DNA of 64,000 nt from Cyrtodaria siliqua (Eukaryota > Mollusca > Bivalvia > Adapedonta > Hiatellidae). How positions within the stretch are numbered: the stretch's first letter is position 1; every line of letters starts with the position of its first letter. This document shows, in pieces, positions 21,101 to 33,483 of this stretch. The position numbers and the translations under genes are program-made. Location of the stretch: NCBI GenBank assembly GCA_037043455.1, contig JAWPHD010000128.1, positions 310,001 to 374,000 of the forward strand, read 5' to 3'. The notes below the pieces were generated by a model that saw nothing but the letters and a program-made list of their open reading frames with translations, did no database searches and was not told where the DNA came from.

Positions 21101-21860
21101 AAACTAACAGAACGCTGCGAGTTTTAAAAACATCCAGACTTTTAATCACTACCCTCATATTTTAAAAGGGAGATAAATCTAACAAGTATAACAATGCAAG
21201 AGAAGAATTTATTATCTACCTTACCAAACAAAAACGTAACTCTATAGGAATTATATTCCGCTTTTAACGTTAGTTATCCTTCCTGTCATACTACACCAAT
21301 TCATTTTCCATGACCCACCTACTTGCATTTAGAAACATAAATATACTTCTTTTTTTTTCAACAAATGATGAATACATCGCAGAAATGTAGGATTTAACCT
21401 TCAACAGTACTCTTCAAATGTTGAATTTTAATCTTTTAGCAAGATTTTTTGATTTGTTTACCTTGTCAACCAATCAAAATTAAGAGATTCTGTGTAATAG
21501 CTAGCTTCAAACTTTTTCCCTACCCACTGATTGGTTGGTAATTAGTGTAGTCTGATCTAATCGCAATCTCGATGACAATATATATAACCCTTTGTAGATT
21601 TGCTGCTGTTTGTTGAATGGGTAATTTTATCAATTTCATTTCGGATGAATATCATCACTTTGTGGGCTTGTTCCTATATAAATGCTATTAGCATAGTTTT
21701 TAGTTGCAGATCTGGATTTGAATGTATGGGGGAGGGTTGGTTCGCCAACTATGCGTGCCGGTTTAAAGGAGTCGTGCTGGGTCGGTCCCATCTAAATCCG
21801 CCCTTGGTTTGGCCAATTTAAGGGTTCAATATTTAAATGGCATCCATAATTATATAAATT
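21101..21860. other. No supported feature
   Basis: AT-rich. A 73-residue plus-strand frame (21600-21821) has no recognisable family or splice context. Confidence 0.4.
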
Positions 21861-21990
21861 AACAAGTGGCCCAAGAGGGCATGTAAACGCTCTACTGTGT
21901 AAAACAGCTTTTATCTGGAGATCAGGAGTAGAAGTTGGTACAAAGCTTGTGTTACTTCAACTAAACCGTTACTCGGAGAATGACGTTCTT
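21861..21990 (+). mobile_element. HLE-2 5' end fragment
   Basis: acaagtggcccaagagggca then tgtaaacgctctactgtg matches the 5' end of the complete copy at 34409. The rest of the element is missing or unrecognisably diverged. Confidence 0.6.
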
Positions 21991-24470
21991 CTAGTAGACT
22001 CATTCGTCGAGAAGAAGTTGTCCTAGCCTGGTGCAGGATAAGGCGTATACGTTATACTCATTCATATTTATTGCAAGGTGAGCAATTACCAGAATGTATA
22101 CCCTGCTTTGCACCATTAACGGTCAAACACATCTTGTTGGAATGTGTAGACTTTGATGGTACTACAATGTTAATACAAGAAAGAGTTATTTGATACTATA
22201 AATTTTAGTCTTGTTTTAGATTTCCTGAAAGAAATCAGACTATATACATCATTATAATATGTTCTTATAAATATTTCCTTATTTATATACCCGTTGAAGG
22301 GCATTTGTTAATTTACATATGTAGTTTATATTACTACCATATCATCCCTTATTTGTAAATAGTTTTATCTTTATATATTTACATTAATTTTTAATTACTA
22401 ATTCATTTCATCATCTTTCATTAGTTGTTGCGCACAATATGACCTATTTATGTGTCGATGTACCGTAAAACACTATTCATTCATTCATTACTTTAATTTT
22501 ACTTAAGCGTAGTTGTTTTTCTTACACCGGCGTTTGTTCTTTCGCCATTAATTCAGACCGCACTTTCGAGTTTCATACCCCACACACGCGGTCTGCTTTC
22601 GCATCGTTTGAAAATTCCAACTTTGGAATTATGGTTTTTCACCATTATAGTAAGGCCTACAAATGGAAGATGTAGTTTCTTCCAACGCAATGGACCCCAT
22701 TTCAAGCGAATAAGTGTCTGAATTAGATACTTCCTCGCAATGGTGTGTCCCTGGCATTGACACCAAACTGTTGGCACCGGACCTTCCGACTCGTGTCATT
22801 ATGCAAGGCATAAGTTTTCCATACTAAGACAGCTGAAGTTTTCTTCCTGAGGTATGGGCAGAATGTTTAGGTCTGAAAGTATTTGTCCTGGTTATATGGT
22901 GAGGGCCACCTAATGAAGCATGTAGTTTCTGAAGGGCGCTGCTCCTATAATCCAGTAGTCTTGAAGAAGGCTAAGACTTCTTTCTGCGGTATGGAAAGAG
23001 GGCTTAGGTTTCTGCGATGGTACTCGCATTCAAGGGGAAAGTTTCTGTCCTGGGTCACATTCATCTGTTATTATATTTTATATACATGTTGTATAATCTC
23101 AGATTGTTTCTGGTGTAACCTGATGATAATTAATGATTATTAAATTTTATGATAAGTAATATTTAATATTGTTGATCCCAGAGCTTATTGATTGATGTTG
23201 GTTCATTGAACCCAGTGTGGGACAATCTGGTTATAGATTTAATTTGCTACAGTCTAGATCATCAGAGTGAAAATAGTCACACTTATCTATTATACAGCAG
23301 GTATTAATTAATGCAATACTTTGTTAAGGTTGATGCTGGACTCCTAGGATAATCTTTATTTAATGATTATAGACAGGTTAATATCAATATCTGATTGGAT
23401 GGTAGGGTTTTGTATGTATGATTTTGGGTGTGTCTAGATGTAAGAGGATGGTGCTTAGAAATGAGAGGGAACTGGAAAAGGGTTTTTGATATTCAGTAAG
23501 GTTTGAGCTATGTAGAAGATGGTTTCGGAGTTATGAAAGAAAGGTTTCAGTTATGAAGAAAAGGGTAGAACTAGGATATAAAGTAAAGTTACAATGTGGA
23601 CATATAATATTAAATTAGTGAATAGAAATTAAACAACAATGTCATGTTAAATGGAAATAGTGATTTGTGTTTGCTTTTGGCTAATTCCCCATGGCTGTCC
23701 ATTAATTCAGGGCAGGAAACGGTTACTAAGTTACTTGTCGTACATAAAAATATGAACAGCAAAATAGATAACTGAAAAAGAATTTATCTGAATTTATCCG
23801 AATTGAATTCTACTCGTCCTGCAACAATGAATACTAATCATGGCGAGAGGTTAAGGCGAATTTCGTGCCGTGATAAAGGAATAACTTGATTTACTTCTTA
23901 AAGACTGTCACAGGCTACAGGAACACAGAGATATTCTAATGGTACGAAAGCGTTCAATACGGTTCAAAAATTGAGAACAATTGGCAGACAATGCTTAAGA
24001 AGTGTTTACAAATAAAAGAGTATTAATACATCTTAAACTTGGGAAAAAAGTGATCCTGTCTGACAAAAACATCAGTTCTATTTTGAGGATGGACTACCTC
24101 CAAGGCTGTTAATCAGAATCAGAGAAAAGTCTCTGACTTTTGATGGTCTGCCTCACCAGATGGCTACTAGGTAACTTCACTCTTGGACTGCGGTTTCCCT
24201 GATAGAGAGCCCTGTCGGTAGGAAGGTATGACTTCCATACCCAAAGGACTCGCCTATCCCAATAGCGAGCCCACTACTTAGGAAGGTATGACTTCTTAAA
24301 AAGGTCTCAAGAGGTCTATTGGTGGTGAGTGTTTTCCTGCAGACTGTAGTGTTTCTGACACTGAAGAAAGAAGAACAAAGAAAGTGTCCCAGATGTGACC
24401 GGGACCCTTTTATTTATTATACTGATAGTTCATATTAATCATATATCATAACCACTCGCTTGGCTCGGGC
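21991..24470. other. No gene recognised
   Basis: About 2.5 kb. A SINE tail-like fragment (gtgtcgatgtaccgtaaaac, tattcattcattcatta) lies at 22450-22500. Around 24110-24320 the words ctgtcggtaggaaggtatga and actacttaggaaggtatgac hint at an old direct repeat. Short frames at 22553-22811 show no domain. Confidence 0.4.
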
Positions 24471-24473
24471 CCT

Positions 24474-24572
24474 GTATTAATGGACATGCCCTGAATTAAT
24501 GGACTGGCTGTATTAATGGACAGGCCCTGTATTAATGGACAGGCCCTGAATTAATGGACAGGCCCTGAATTA
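24474..24572. repeat. 20-bp tandem repeat, about 5 copies
   Basis: The unit is attaatggacaggccctgta, with t/a variants. Confidence 0.9.
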
Positions 24573-24741
24573 ATTGTATAGTACATATGGCAAAGGGACA
24601 AGCCCCTATCAGATTTTGACAGGTCCAGGTCTTGAGGCTATTTCGTGAGCACTGGCCAGTAGTAGATATCTCCGCCCTTTTGTTGATATAGGTTTATACC
24701 GACTTGAAATCACTTGCCACTCACCGGTGTTTGTTTGATGG

Positions 24742-24812
24742 TGGCCCGGTTAGCTCAGTTGGTAGAGCACTCACCCTGTAAGTGAGTGCTCCCAGGTTAA
24801 TTTGGGTCCCAT
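24742..24812 (+). repeat. tRNA-like sequence, pseudo-tRNA or SINE head
   Basis: gcccggttagctcagttggt (A box, D-arm), a 5-bp stem ctcac/gtgag around loop cctgtaa, then a degraded T-arm (cccaggttaatttggg). Position 33 of the loop is C rather than T, and the 3' acceptor strand does not pair with the 5' strand. Probably not functional. Confidence 0.55.
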
Positions 24813-26150
24813 ACCAGCCTCAAAGGACAACTGGCATCTTGTTTATGATAGTTAAGCTTGTTTTTATATACTGTTTTATTATGTAAAATAAAACCTTATA
24901 TTTTCTTTGTTTATATTTCACATGTGAGTACCGACAATGAAGTATTGATGCTGCAGTTGATGTTTTTGTTATTGTCGTCATTGTTTTGGTGCATTATGTA
25001 TTTTCTGCATAAATATCAAGGTTGTGAGTATATAATAAATAGAATATTTATTGGTTTGTCCTGAATATAGGATTTATTTTCATGGAGAAGTGAGACAGCT
25101 TGGAGTTTCACAAGCGCCTTAGCACGAGTGAAAATATGCGAGTTTGGGATTACCTGAAGGTGAGCAAGGTCCCCTTCTGTATACCGCTTAGTTCTCTAAG
25201 CAATCTCAGCAGTTTCTGTGGCTGAGTCTTTGGCTTTAGAGCCACTGTTGAACTTTGCTCCCTGTCTTAGCCATGTCTGATGGAGTTCTTCATCATTCAT
25301 CTCATCATGGGTTGCTGTCCTTGTGTGACCTGACATATTCTTTACAGATAAGATCGTTGTCCAGATTCTAAATTCCTTACCCCACCCACTTTTCCATACA
25401 ATCATACAGTTGTAGTGCCTAAGGGATACTGATGATAGTTGGGGTAGTTGTAGTTCATACTCCTCCCGATCTAGTCTTGCTAGAACCAGGATACAGTCAC
25501 CTTGTGGCCTACATTTTAGAGTAGGTCTATCAGTTTGAGTAAGTTGCTTTTTTATTCCTCTCAGTCTGATTCTAGACTTTTTTCTAGGTCTGCCATGCTC
25601 CCTATCGAGATTTTACCCTTCTGGCAGTGGCACCTTCATTTATACTTAAATATTTGTTCTTTATTATATGGCATTAAAGCTGTTCCTAACGTCATTGTCA
25701 TGTGATACATCTTTTATGCCCGGGTTCTTTCTTCTAGTCCATACATAAGTTATGCCATAAGAGCCAGACTTCTAAGAAGTCTTACCCTCAGGCGGTTGGA
25801 GATCCACCTTGCATCTCGTTATATATTGGTTATACACGACACATTCGTATGGAAACACAGTTTCCTTTCAGCTAGATCTTTTAGAAGGCTACTGAATAAA
25901 CTCCCTAGATCGGAGGCAAATTTACTTGGTTTCTGTCTACAGGTATAGATCTACCTTCTTTAAAGTAATACCAGCTCCACCGGTTGGTTTTGACTGCTCC
26001 AGATTGGCCCTTTGTTCAAGTCAGCATCTCTCCATTGGTTAGCTTAGCTTCCTAGTGACGGGGTTCTTCTGCATCCCTTTTTATCAGGCTGCTAAGACCT
26101 GCACTTCGGGCCCTGGTTTTCTTGTTATTCTAGCAGGGACTCCCTGTCAT
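24813..26150. other. Possible decayed retroelement, left part
   Basis: The segment is less AT-rich than its surroundings. A short plus-strand frame near 25990-26050 reads TAPDWPFVQVSISPLVSLAS before a stop. This resembles the APxWPxxxW segment after the reverse transcriptase in DIRS/Ngaro-type elements. Everything else is frameshifted. Weak evidence. Confidence 0.25.
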
Positions 26151-26449
26151 ACGAGAGGCATTCAAAAAGTTTTGAGACTGGCCTCGTAAAATAAAACATA
26201 ACATGTTTATGGATAAATATTCTATTTTAATCTTCAAAGTATTCGCCCTTAACAAGAATACACTTTTTTAAACAACATATACATAACCGGAAAGCTGCAG
26301 AGTAGTCTCCCCTTAGTATACCCTTCAGACACTGATGAACCGCACGCAGCCAGTATAAGCCATATAACATGTTCATCTTGAAGAAATTGCTGTACTATAG
26401 TACTTTTATGTGTGTGAAGATGCATTGTCTGTCATGTATTAGATGTATG

Positions 26450-28865
26450 CCCCTGCGAAATTTTTTAGAACTGTGCATGAACAATTCTTGAACTGTTCTG
26501 GATAGATTGTTCAAGAACTGTACCTAATCTGTTCTGGTACAGTTCTAGAGCAGTATGTGAACGTTAAATGAGACAAATTTTCTAGAACTTATGTTCAAGA
26601 ACAGTTCTAGAACTTATGTTCAAGAACTGTTCTTGAACTATCTACTGTAACTGTTCTAGAACTTTGCAGAACGACCTGTACTGGAACTGTTCTAGAAATA
26701 TCTGTACTGGAACTGTTCTTAGAACTGTTCTTGAACAGAAATTTTGTCTCATTTAACGATCATACACAGTTCTAGAACTGCTCAAGAACAGATGAAGCAC
26801 AGTTATAGAACTATCTGTACTGGAACTGTTCTAGAACTGTTCCAGAACAATCTGTACTGGAAATGTTCTAGAACAGTTCTAGAACTATACCGGAACTGTT
26901 CTTGAACAGTTCCAGTAAGATAGTTCTAGTACTATTCTTGAACATAAGTTCTAGAAACAGATGAAGCACAGTTCAAGAACAGTTCTTGAACAATCTATCC
27001 AGAACAGTTCCTGCACAGTTCCAGAACTCCGTTGGCCACTAAATTTACCTAAATAACAGTAAAGAACAATTCATTAATTGAACCTTCAGAAGGCCTGGTC
27101 ATACTTGGTGAAATGTTACATATGATACTGAAATGAAATAATATCTGCAGTGCTGAATACCATTTTTCTGTCAGCAACAAAAAAAGAAAGTCAATCCGCG
27201 AAAACACATGACAATAGGGGTTTCATTTTAAAATACTGTTTCTAAAGATTACATTTAGAAATTTCATCTTTCAAATACAAGTATTAAATGTATAAGATGT
27301 TTTGACACAATAAGTAATTTAAGTATTATCACAAAACACTTACATTTAATCATTAAATGATGCAAGCACAATCTTTAGTTGGACTGCCATTTTACCGCCA
27401 AAAACTCAAAAGAATGGCGTCTGCATGTTATTTGCAGTTTTGTCAGAATCACACTCAGGTGTCATATATTCTTTACCTACTTTCTTTGCAAATATAAATG
27501 AAGACATGAGCTTTTAAACTCCAGATAATGTTATTATATTAAACTGTTCATGCAATAATGATTATCATATATTTGTTTGTTAATAGTAGTATAGATTTGT
27601 TTAATTAATGAAGATGAACCCCTGCGAAACTCTGTTCTTATACTCAAGAACAGTTCATGAACATTTCTAGAACATTAAGAACAGTTCCTGAACTGTTCTT
27701 GATTCATTGTTCTAGAACATGTTCTTAATATGTTCTTGGACAGTGAACATTTTCAAGAACTATTGAAGAACATTTCAAGAACTGTAATTTTTCTTATAAC
27801 CTATACTGTGTTGATGAGCCGTTAAAAAACATTCATAAACATTCAGTTTGTTATGGAAAAACCTGTTCTGGAAATAGTGTAATAAAATTATGTTGTTTTG
27901 TGAAAATACTCAAAAGATTTGAAACTTTTGAACTTTAATTTAATCAACAAAACTTAAGTGCTACAAAATAAATGTCTTTTTATACCAAGTTTATGGATAA
28001 TTGTTTTCATGTCCCAGCAAAAGCCATCTATGTATACTTGGGGTGTGTTCAAGCCACTTAAAACAAAGAAATTTCATATTGCATTATAGTACCTGTGCCT
28101 GTCAGCATTACAAAAATAATGCCTTTTTCAAACGATGTATCAGTAAGTAGTGTGACTAATAATGGAAGATCACAATAGTTTATAAGGTGGTTAATATTGT
28201 GACTTGCTTACTAATTTAATGTATATTTACATTTGCACAGATGTAATCGATCTGTAACGACGTTCCTATTAAGATAACACATTTATAGATATTTTAAGAA
28301 CATCTTAATTACATTTCCTATTTAAAGGAATTTAGTTCACATTTTCAAGAACATTTGAAGAACTTTAAATAGAGAAGATGTTCTAAAACTGTTCTTAAAC
28401 TATTTCAAGAACAAATGAAGAACAGTTTAGGAACTACAAGGGTTTAAACTGTTCTTAATTAGTGCTTAACACTTAAAGTTTAAGAACACTTAGAGTTAAG
28501 AACTAATTAAGAATGGTTTAAGAACCCTTGAAGTTCCTGAACGGTTCTTCATTTGTTCTTCAAATTGTTCAAGAACAAATTAAGAACAGTTCAGGAACTC
28601 CTGAAGTTCCTAAACTGTTCTTGATTTGCTCTTGAAATTGTTCAAGAACATTTTTAGAACATTTTCTCTATTTAAAGATTCTTGAACAGTTCAAACTTGT
28701 TCAAGAACCTTTCAAGAATATCTTAAGAAAAAATAAAGTTCTTGAAATGTTCTTCAGTAGTTCTTGAACATGTTCAAGAACATATTAAGAACATATGTTC
28801 TAGAACAATGAATCAAGAACAGTTCATGAACTGTTCTTGAGTATAAGAACCGAGTTTCGCAGGGG
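26450..28865. mobile_element. Palindrome-packed composite inserted in mariner
   Basis: The outer ends are CCCCTGCGAAA and TTTCGCAGGGG, flanked by a possible 2-bp TG duplication. The junctions are fixed because the mariner reading frame resumes exactly across them. Two blocks (26450-27040 and 27617-28865) are saturated with gttctagaac, gttcttgaac and aactgttcttgaacagtt palindromes. The second block has about 44-bp inverted ends (cccctgcgaaactctgttct mirrored at 28865). The spacer 27041-27616 is ordinary AT-rich DNA with a mirrored SINE-J tail fragment just inside the second block at 27795. No protein is seen. Confidence 0.8.
27795..27846 (+). repeat. SINE-J 3' tail fragment
   Basis: taacctatactgtgttgatg then agccgttaaaaaacattcat, matching the last 50 bp of SINE-J, inside the palindrome-rich block. 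Confidence 0.7.
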
Positions 28866-29807
28866 TGCCCTTTAAACCAGTCCTTGGACAAAGTTTAACA
28901 TAGTGATTTTTCACTGATTTTATGATGTTGCCCCTATAAAACTTTCCCATAACAGATTTTTCTGGTGCACTAGGTATCTGCACAATTGGACCATTTGAAT
29001 TGAAGAAAATAGTGTGGAGAACCTTCTTCGCACGTTTTATCCTTTTGGCAATTACCGGTCTTTCTTGCACTTTTCTCAGCCATTGTTTAATATTAATCCC
29101 TCGTTGAGGTTCAAAATAATGTATCCATGTCTCATCACCTATTATGAGCTCATTTAACCTTCTTTCATCGGCAGTTCCATATATAATTTTCAAGAGTTTT
29201 TTACAACATTTCACTCATTGTGCCCTTCGATTTTTGGTCAATAGATGGGGTACCCACCGTGCACATACCTTGTTTAATTTTAAACAATTTGTTAAAATCT
29301 CATGAACACTAGCCCACTGACGCAGCTATCTCAGAAACAGTATATCTTGAATCTTTCTTTACCATAGCCTCAACAGCTGCAATGTTTCTTGAGGACAATG
29401 AAGTCTTCGGTCTTCCGACACGGTCAAGATCTTTGACGTTAGGTATTCCCTCTTTAAACACGTTTAACCACCTGTAAACTGTGACTTTTGAAACAGAAGA
29501 ATGCCCATAAATGCTTTTAACTTCATGAATGATTTGTTTGCCAGATATATTTAAAGCACAACACATTTTATATAAGTCCTTTTTCCACTGGTTTCATATT
29601 TACTATAGAAAATGGTCAGTGTATATGAGTATGCTCTATTCAAAACCGTATAACACTATAATCCCTTGACGAATTGTGACAATATTTTCAGTATACATTG
29701 CTGTTGAAATTACATACAAAATCACGTAAAAATTGTCCATGTATCTGACTTAATTTTTACGGAAGGGCATCAGTCTCAAAACTTTTTGAATGCCCCTTCA
29801 AGAAGAA

Positions 29808-29839
29808 GGGTGAGGGGGTGGGGGTGAGGGGGTGCAGGG
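29808..29839 (+). other. G-quadruplex-type motif
   Basis: gggtgagggggtgggggtga then gggggtgcaggg gives four or more G tracts with 1-3 base loops, just outside the mariner right end. Confidence 0.65.
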
Positions 29840-31440
29840 ATCTCTCAGATTGGCTGTAGTAACCCACAAGTTTTGTTCCCTAAGGGTTCCTTTTTTCTTT
29901 AAGCACTTTAGCACTGGAGTTTTTTTCAGTTTGACCTTGTATCAAGTGCGTTTTTCCTCAGGAGACTGTACATGTGGGCCAGTGGCTACCCGGCTGCACT
30001 TTCAGCTTGGTCTCCTAATTCTAGGTCCCTTGACTAGTTCCAGGACTTGCTTGCTCTACAGGGTCTGGTCCTTTTGCTTAGACAGTCCCTCTACGACCTT
30101 TTCTTCACTGCAGTTTCTCAGCACTTTTGTCCCTCTTGGTGTCTCACCACTGCGGTAATCCCTTTAGAAGTGTTACCAGGGTTTATAGTTTATCTCTGCC
30201 ACTATCCTTTATGCAATCATCTCTGCCACTATCCTTTATGCAATCTCACGTTTGTCTATTCAAACAACATCTTCAGACTTCAGGTTTTCTGTAATAGTTT
30301 CTCACATAGGCGTACCTCTAGCAGGTCCTTCACTGGTTTACTCTGAGGGCATAGAGGTTTAGCTGGGCAGAATAGAGTAGCGCAGTGCTTGAATCCACTC
30401 TTCGATCATAGTCGGAGTTTTTCTTGTCTCACCCTTTGAGCTTATATCACTCCCTTTCTTAGTTAAGAATACTTGAAGTTTTTAAAGACACTCTTTTGGC
30501 CTCCTAATTGACTTTCTGTTGTACGGCCCTCATTTGAACCTTTAGGTTAAACTTAGACAGACTCTATCCTTTAGACTATCTTTCATTTACCTTGTGGCTC
30601 AGATTTAGTGAGCCCATTCTGGGAACTGAAGTGTCAGTTGCTCTCATGCTACTAAAGGGATCTCTTTGAACTCCTTCTAGAGAGATTCCAGTAATTAACT
30701 GATTGGGTTTTGTCTGGGTATTTACCTAATTACAATTCAAACAGGCTGCACAAGTCAGAGCTTTGTCCTCTCTGTCTGGGCAAATTATATCCTTTAGAAT
30801 TCACAAACTCAATTGTAAGATTCTATCTTAACATATAGTTTTCATTTGGTCCAATGTTTGCTACCCAGTTATGTAGTTGTGCTGCTCTACCAGTAAGCTG
30901 ACTTGGCCTTTACCTAAGTCTATAATGGTGAGGCATACAAATAATTTATATTATTATTTATTATTTTACTTAGCTTGGTTTGTAAGCACTTCATACCACA
31001 AATGTTCCCAAACGTGTTTGGTTTACACATATTGTTTATAGTTATCTATGTTATCTATTTTTTTTATCTTGTGTTCATAGTTCTGTTACATTTACAGTTC
31101 AGTTATGAAGCTGTTATTGTTAAGTATTGAATCAAGTGGTCGATACTTGTTTCTAGATGATCAATCTAATACAAGCAATTTTCTGTTCCATAGATTTGCT
31201 TGAAATTGTCTGTGATGATTTTAGATGGTGGTGGACTTGATTGTCCTTGACCGATTTGACGGACTTATGAGCGTGCCATATTCATCTGCTCTAATTCCTT
31301 GTGATTAGAGCAGGTTTGATCATGCTTTGTTACTTGTTGTTCAAATCCCCTTGACATATTCTAGCACTCATAACAGGTTACATTATTCCAACCCAGCCCT
31401 TGTGATAAAGTCGCAATTGTAATGTTGTTGTAAGTTATCA
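29840..31440. other. Unassigned, possible decayed retroelement, right part
   Basis: Less AT-rich, like 25100-26150, and possibly the other half of the sequence the mariner entered. It has a 27-bp tandem duplication (tctctgccactatcctttat) at 30192-30245. Frames are short and none matches a family I can name. Confidence 0.3.
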
Positions 31441-31448
31441 ATAGACCA

Positions 31449-31727
31449 ATATGCTAAATTTTGTTAATTTTAATATTTGTCTATTATACTTACGACAACA
31501 TTACACTACCCACCTCCTTAAATTTAGAACTACCTCCTTAAATTTTGGACTTATTTGCAGGAGAGGAAGTAACTCTGCATGTCCATGGCGGCTCTCTTGC
31601 AGTCTCAGGAAGGGGATTCGGGGAAGTTTTTTCCAGTCGTGGATTAAGGAAAGTTGAGTTATTGCAATTGTAATGTTGTCGTAAGTATAATATAGACAAA
31701 TATTAAAATTAACAAAATTTAGCATTT
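31449..31727. mobile_element. Foldback element with ~55-bp arms
   Basis: atgctaaattttgttaattt through ttacgacaacatta (31450-31503) is the complement of 31668-31722 (taatgttgtcgtaagtataa through aaaatttagcat). The loop has a 21-bp tandem duplication (cctccttaaattt). The 81-residue minus-strand frame is a by-product. Confidence 0.8.
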
Positions 31728-32262
31728 TAGCAAGTATTAATAACATATAAATCCTGTTGACTAGATTCTAGGATATGTGTAGAAGCGGTCATGGGCAATA
31801 TAACTTACATAATTATCAGTTATATTAAGGGAATAAGTCACAAAAGAAATATGTAAAAACAATAGCAACATGTGGTAATCTACATGTTTTACAGAAATTA
31901 TAATTTCACTCTTATTTCAAAGTAAAGGGAGGTAATTTCACAAATGCTAAACTATGATTCCCTATATCTTTATAATAGCAAAGAAACTGTCACCTGTTTT
32001 AGCATTTTTTATAACTTTTGAGACCCATAACAGTTATTTTGTAATGTTTAATCTTGCTCTTTACCTTACTTGTATTTTTAAATGTGAAATAGTATGTTTT
32101 AACTAAATGGGAGATAACTCTGATACTTACATTGGAATACAAAAAGTAAGTGAAAAAGAAGATCAACCTAAGACATGCCAATGATTTAAAATACTTCACA
32201 ATATAAAATAACATTACATTTATTTACGTTAGATGTGCATAAATAAGGGCTTGCTAAACTTT
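31728..32262 (+). mobile_element. MITE-G copy 1
   Basis: 535 bp ending gggcttgctaaac. It matches 51975-52512 in reverse: tctaggatatgtgtagaagc, ggtcatgggcaatataactt, aaagggaggtaatttcac and actaaatgggagataactct. It abuts the preceding foldback. Non-coding. 32263-32600 holds nothing recognised. Confidence 0.8.
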
Positions 32263-32600
32263 TCTTTCTTTCAATCAGTAGAGCATTAAAGCATTAATTA
32301 TATGAAATAAACTGAGAAGAAGGATATCCAACATGTTTTACCACAGCCTTTTCGGAAGCGAAGATATAATTTATTTATGGACGTGCAGGCTTGTTATTTT
32401 GCAGAACTAATCAATGCTGAATAACATATTGATGTGCTGCTGAACCATATGAAGCAAAACAAAAACCATCACAGAGATGCGTTAGTACAAGTTAATGTTA
32501 ACAGTTTCATGATAAAATCCTTAACCTGCATTTCGGAAGTGCTAAAACCCTTAAATGTGAAATAATCCAGATCACGTTTTACCAACATACACTTAAAGCA

Positions 32601-32664
32601 TGTATCAACAAACCGACACAATGATATAAGTGTATTAATTGCATCCTGAATTTTAAATTTATAA
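32601..32664. repeat. Segmental duplicate block A
   Basis: gtatcaacaaaccgacacaa through gcatcctgaattttaaattt recurs at 33563-33626. Confidence 0.85.
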
Positions 32665-32684
32665 CTAGCCTGTGTTCAGCTGAA

Positions 32685-33476
32685 CAAGTGTGTCGCCTGT
32701 CGCGCTTTGTCAGTATAACAAGGTTTTTTGGACCCATATAAACGATCTTCACATTTTAACTGGCCTGACTAAGTTTTTGTGAAGAAAAACCTTCAGTGTG
32801 ACCTTGAACTTTATATTTTAGTATGGCCATGTCGATGTTGTTATGGTAAGTATATACTGAAAATTTGATGAAGAAATATCAAGAAATGAGAAAAGTTATA
32901 GCCAACATGAAGTTTTTGTGAAGAAAAAAAATGAGTATTTAACCCATATAATGACCTTCAGTGTGACCTTGATCTTTATATTTTAGTATGGTCATGTCGA
33001 TGTTGTCATGATGATAATATATTGAAAGTTTGATGAAGAAATTATCAAGAAATGAGAAAGTTATCGCTAGGTTAAGTTTTCGTGAAGAAAAAAATGAGTA
33101 TTTAACCCAAATAATGACCTTCAGTGTGACCTTACCTTTATATTTTAGTATGGTCATGTCGATGTTTTCATGATGAGTATATATTGAAAGTTTGATGAAG
33201 AAATATCAAGAAATGAGTAAGTTATAGCCAATTTTAAGTTTTCATGAAGAAAAAAAAGTATATTTATCCCATATAATGACATTCAGTGTGACCTTAACCT
33301 TTATATTTTAGTATGGTTTCGATGCTGTCATGATGAGTATATATTGAAAGTTTGATGAAGAAACATGAAGCAATGATAAAGTTATAGCCAACGTTTAGTT
33401 TTCAAGACGGACTGACGGACAGACGGATGACAAAGTGATCACTATGTATCGCATTTTTCTTCGAAAAGGTGACACA
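32685..33476 (+). mobile_element. HLE-5, Helitron-like
   Basis: About four ~190-bp units share ccttcagtgtgaccttga, tagtatggtcatgtcgatgt, gaaagtttgatgaagaaa and gagaaagttatagccaa. A gacggactgacggacagacg block is followed by a short stem ttttcttcgaaaa. The 5' gtgtcgcc is the near-complement of the 3' ggtgacac. Same architecture as HLE-1 with unrelated sequence. Confidence 0.65.
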
Positions 33477-33483
33477 AAAAAGT

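Larger units (their letters stand above)
26227..29566 (-). pseudogene. mariner transposase pseudogene
   Basis: A DD34D-type transposase that would cut and join transposon ends in the nucleus. Seen: the N-terminal helix-turn-helix region (29309-29566) includes the VYRWLNVFKEG-like recognition helix and DRVGRPKTS. Then comes WVPHLLT, typical of mariner, and the first catalytic Asp in DETWIHYFEP. The frame is open to RTGLKG at 28868, where the foreign element cuts the gene. Beyond it, at 26448, the frame resumes with IHLIHD, the second catalytic Asp, then a frameshifted NASSHT. The reading ends in KKCILVKGEYFED and a stop. Frameshift and stop lie between 29309 and 29214; the HPPYSPDLAP-type segment appears deleted. 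The gene is dead from several independent lesions. The start at 29566 may not be the ancestral one. Confidence 0.85.
26152..29797 (-). mobile_element. mariner element, interrupted
   Basis: Terminal inverted repeats ggcattcaaaaagttttgag and ctcaaaactttttgaatgcc sit at 26158 and 29776; TA is present at the left (26150-26151). Removing the 2.4-kb insertion (26450-28865) leaves about 1.23 kb, normal for mariner. It contains one transposase pseudogene on the minus strand. Confidence 0.88.

Noticed and set aside
24742..24812. Functional tRNA-Thr (TGT) gene
   Set aside because: The acceptor strands do not pair, position 33 is not T and the T-loop is degraded.
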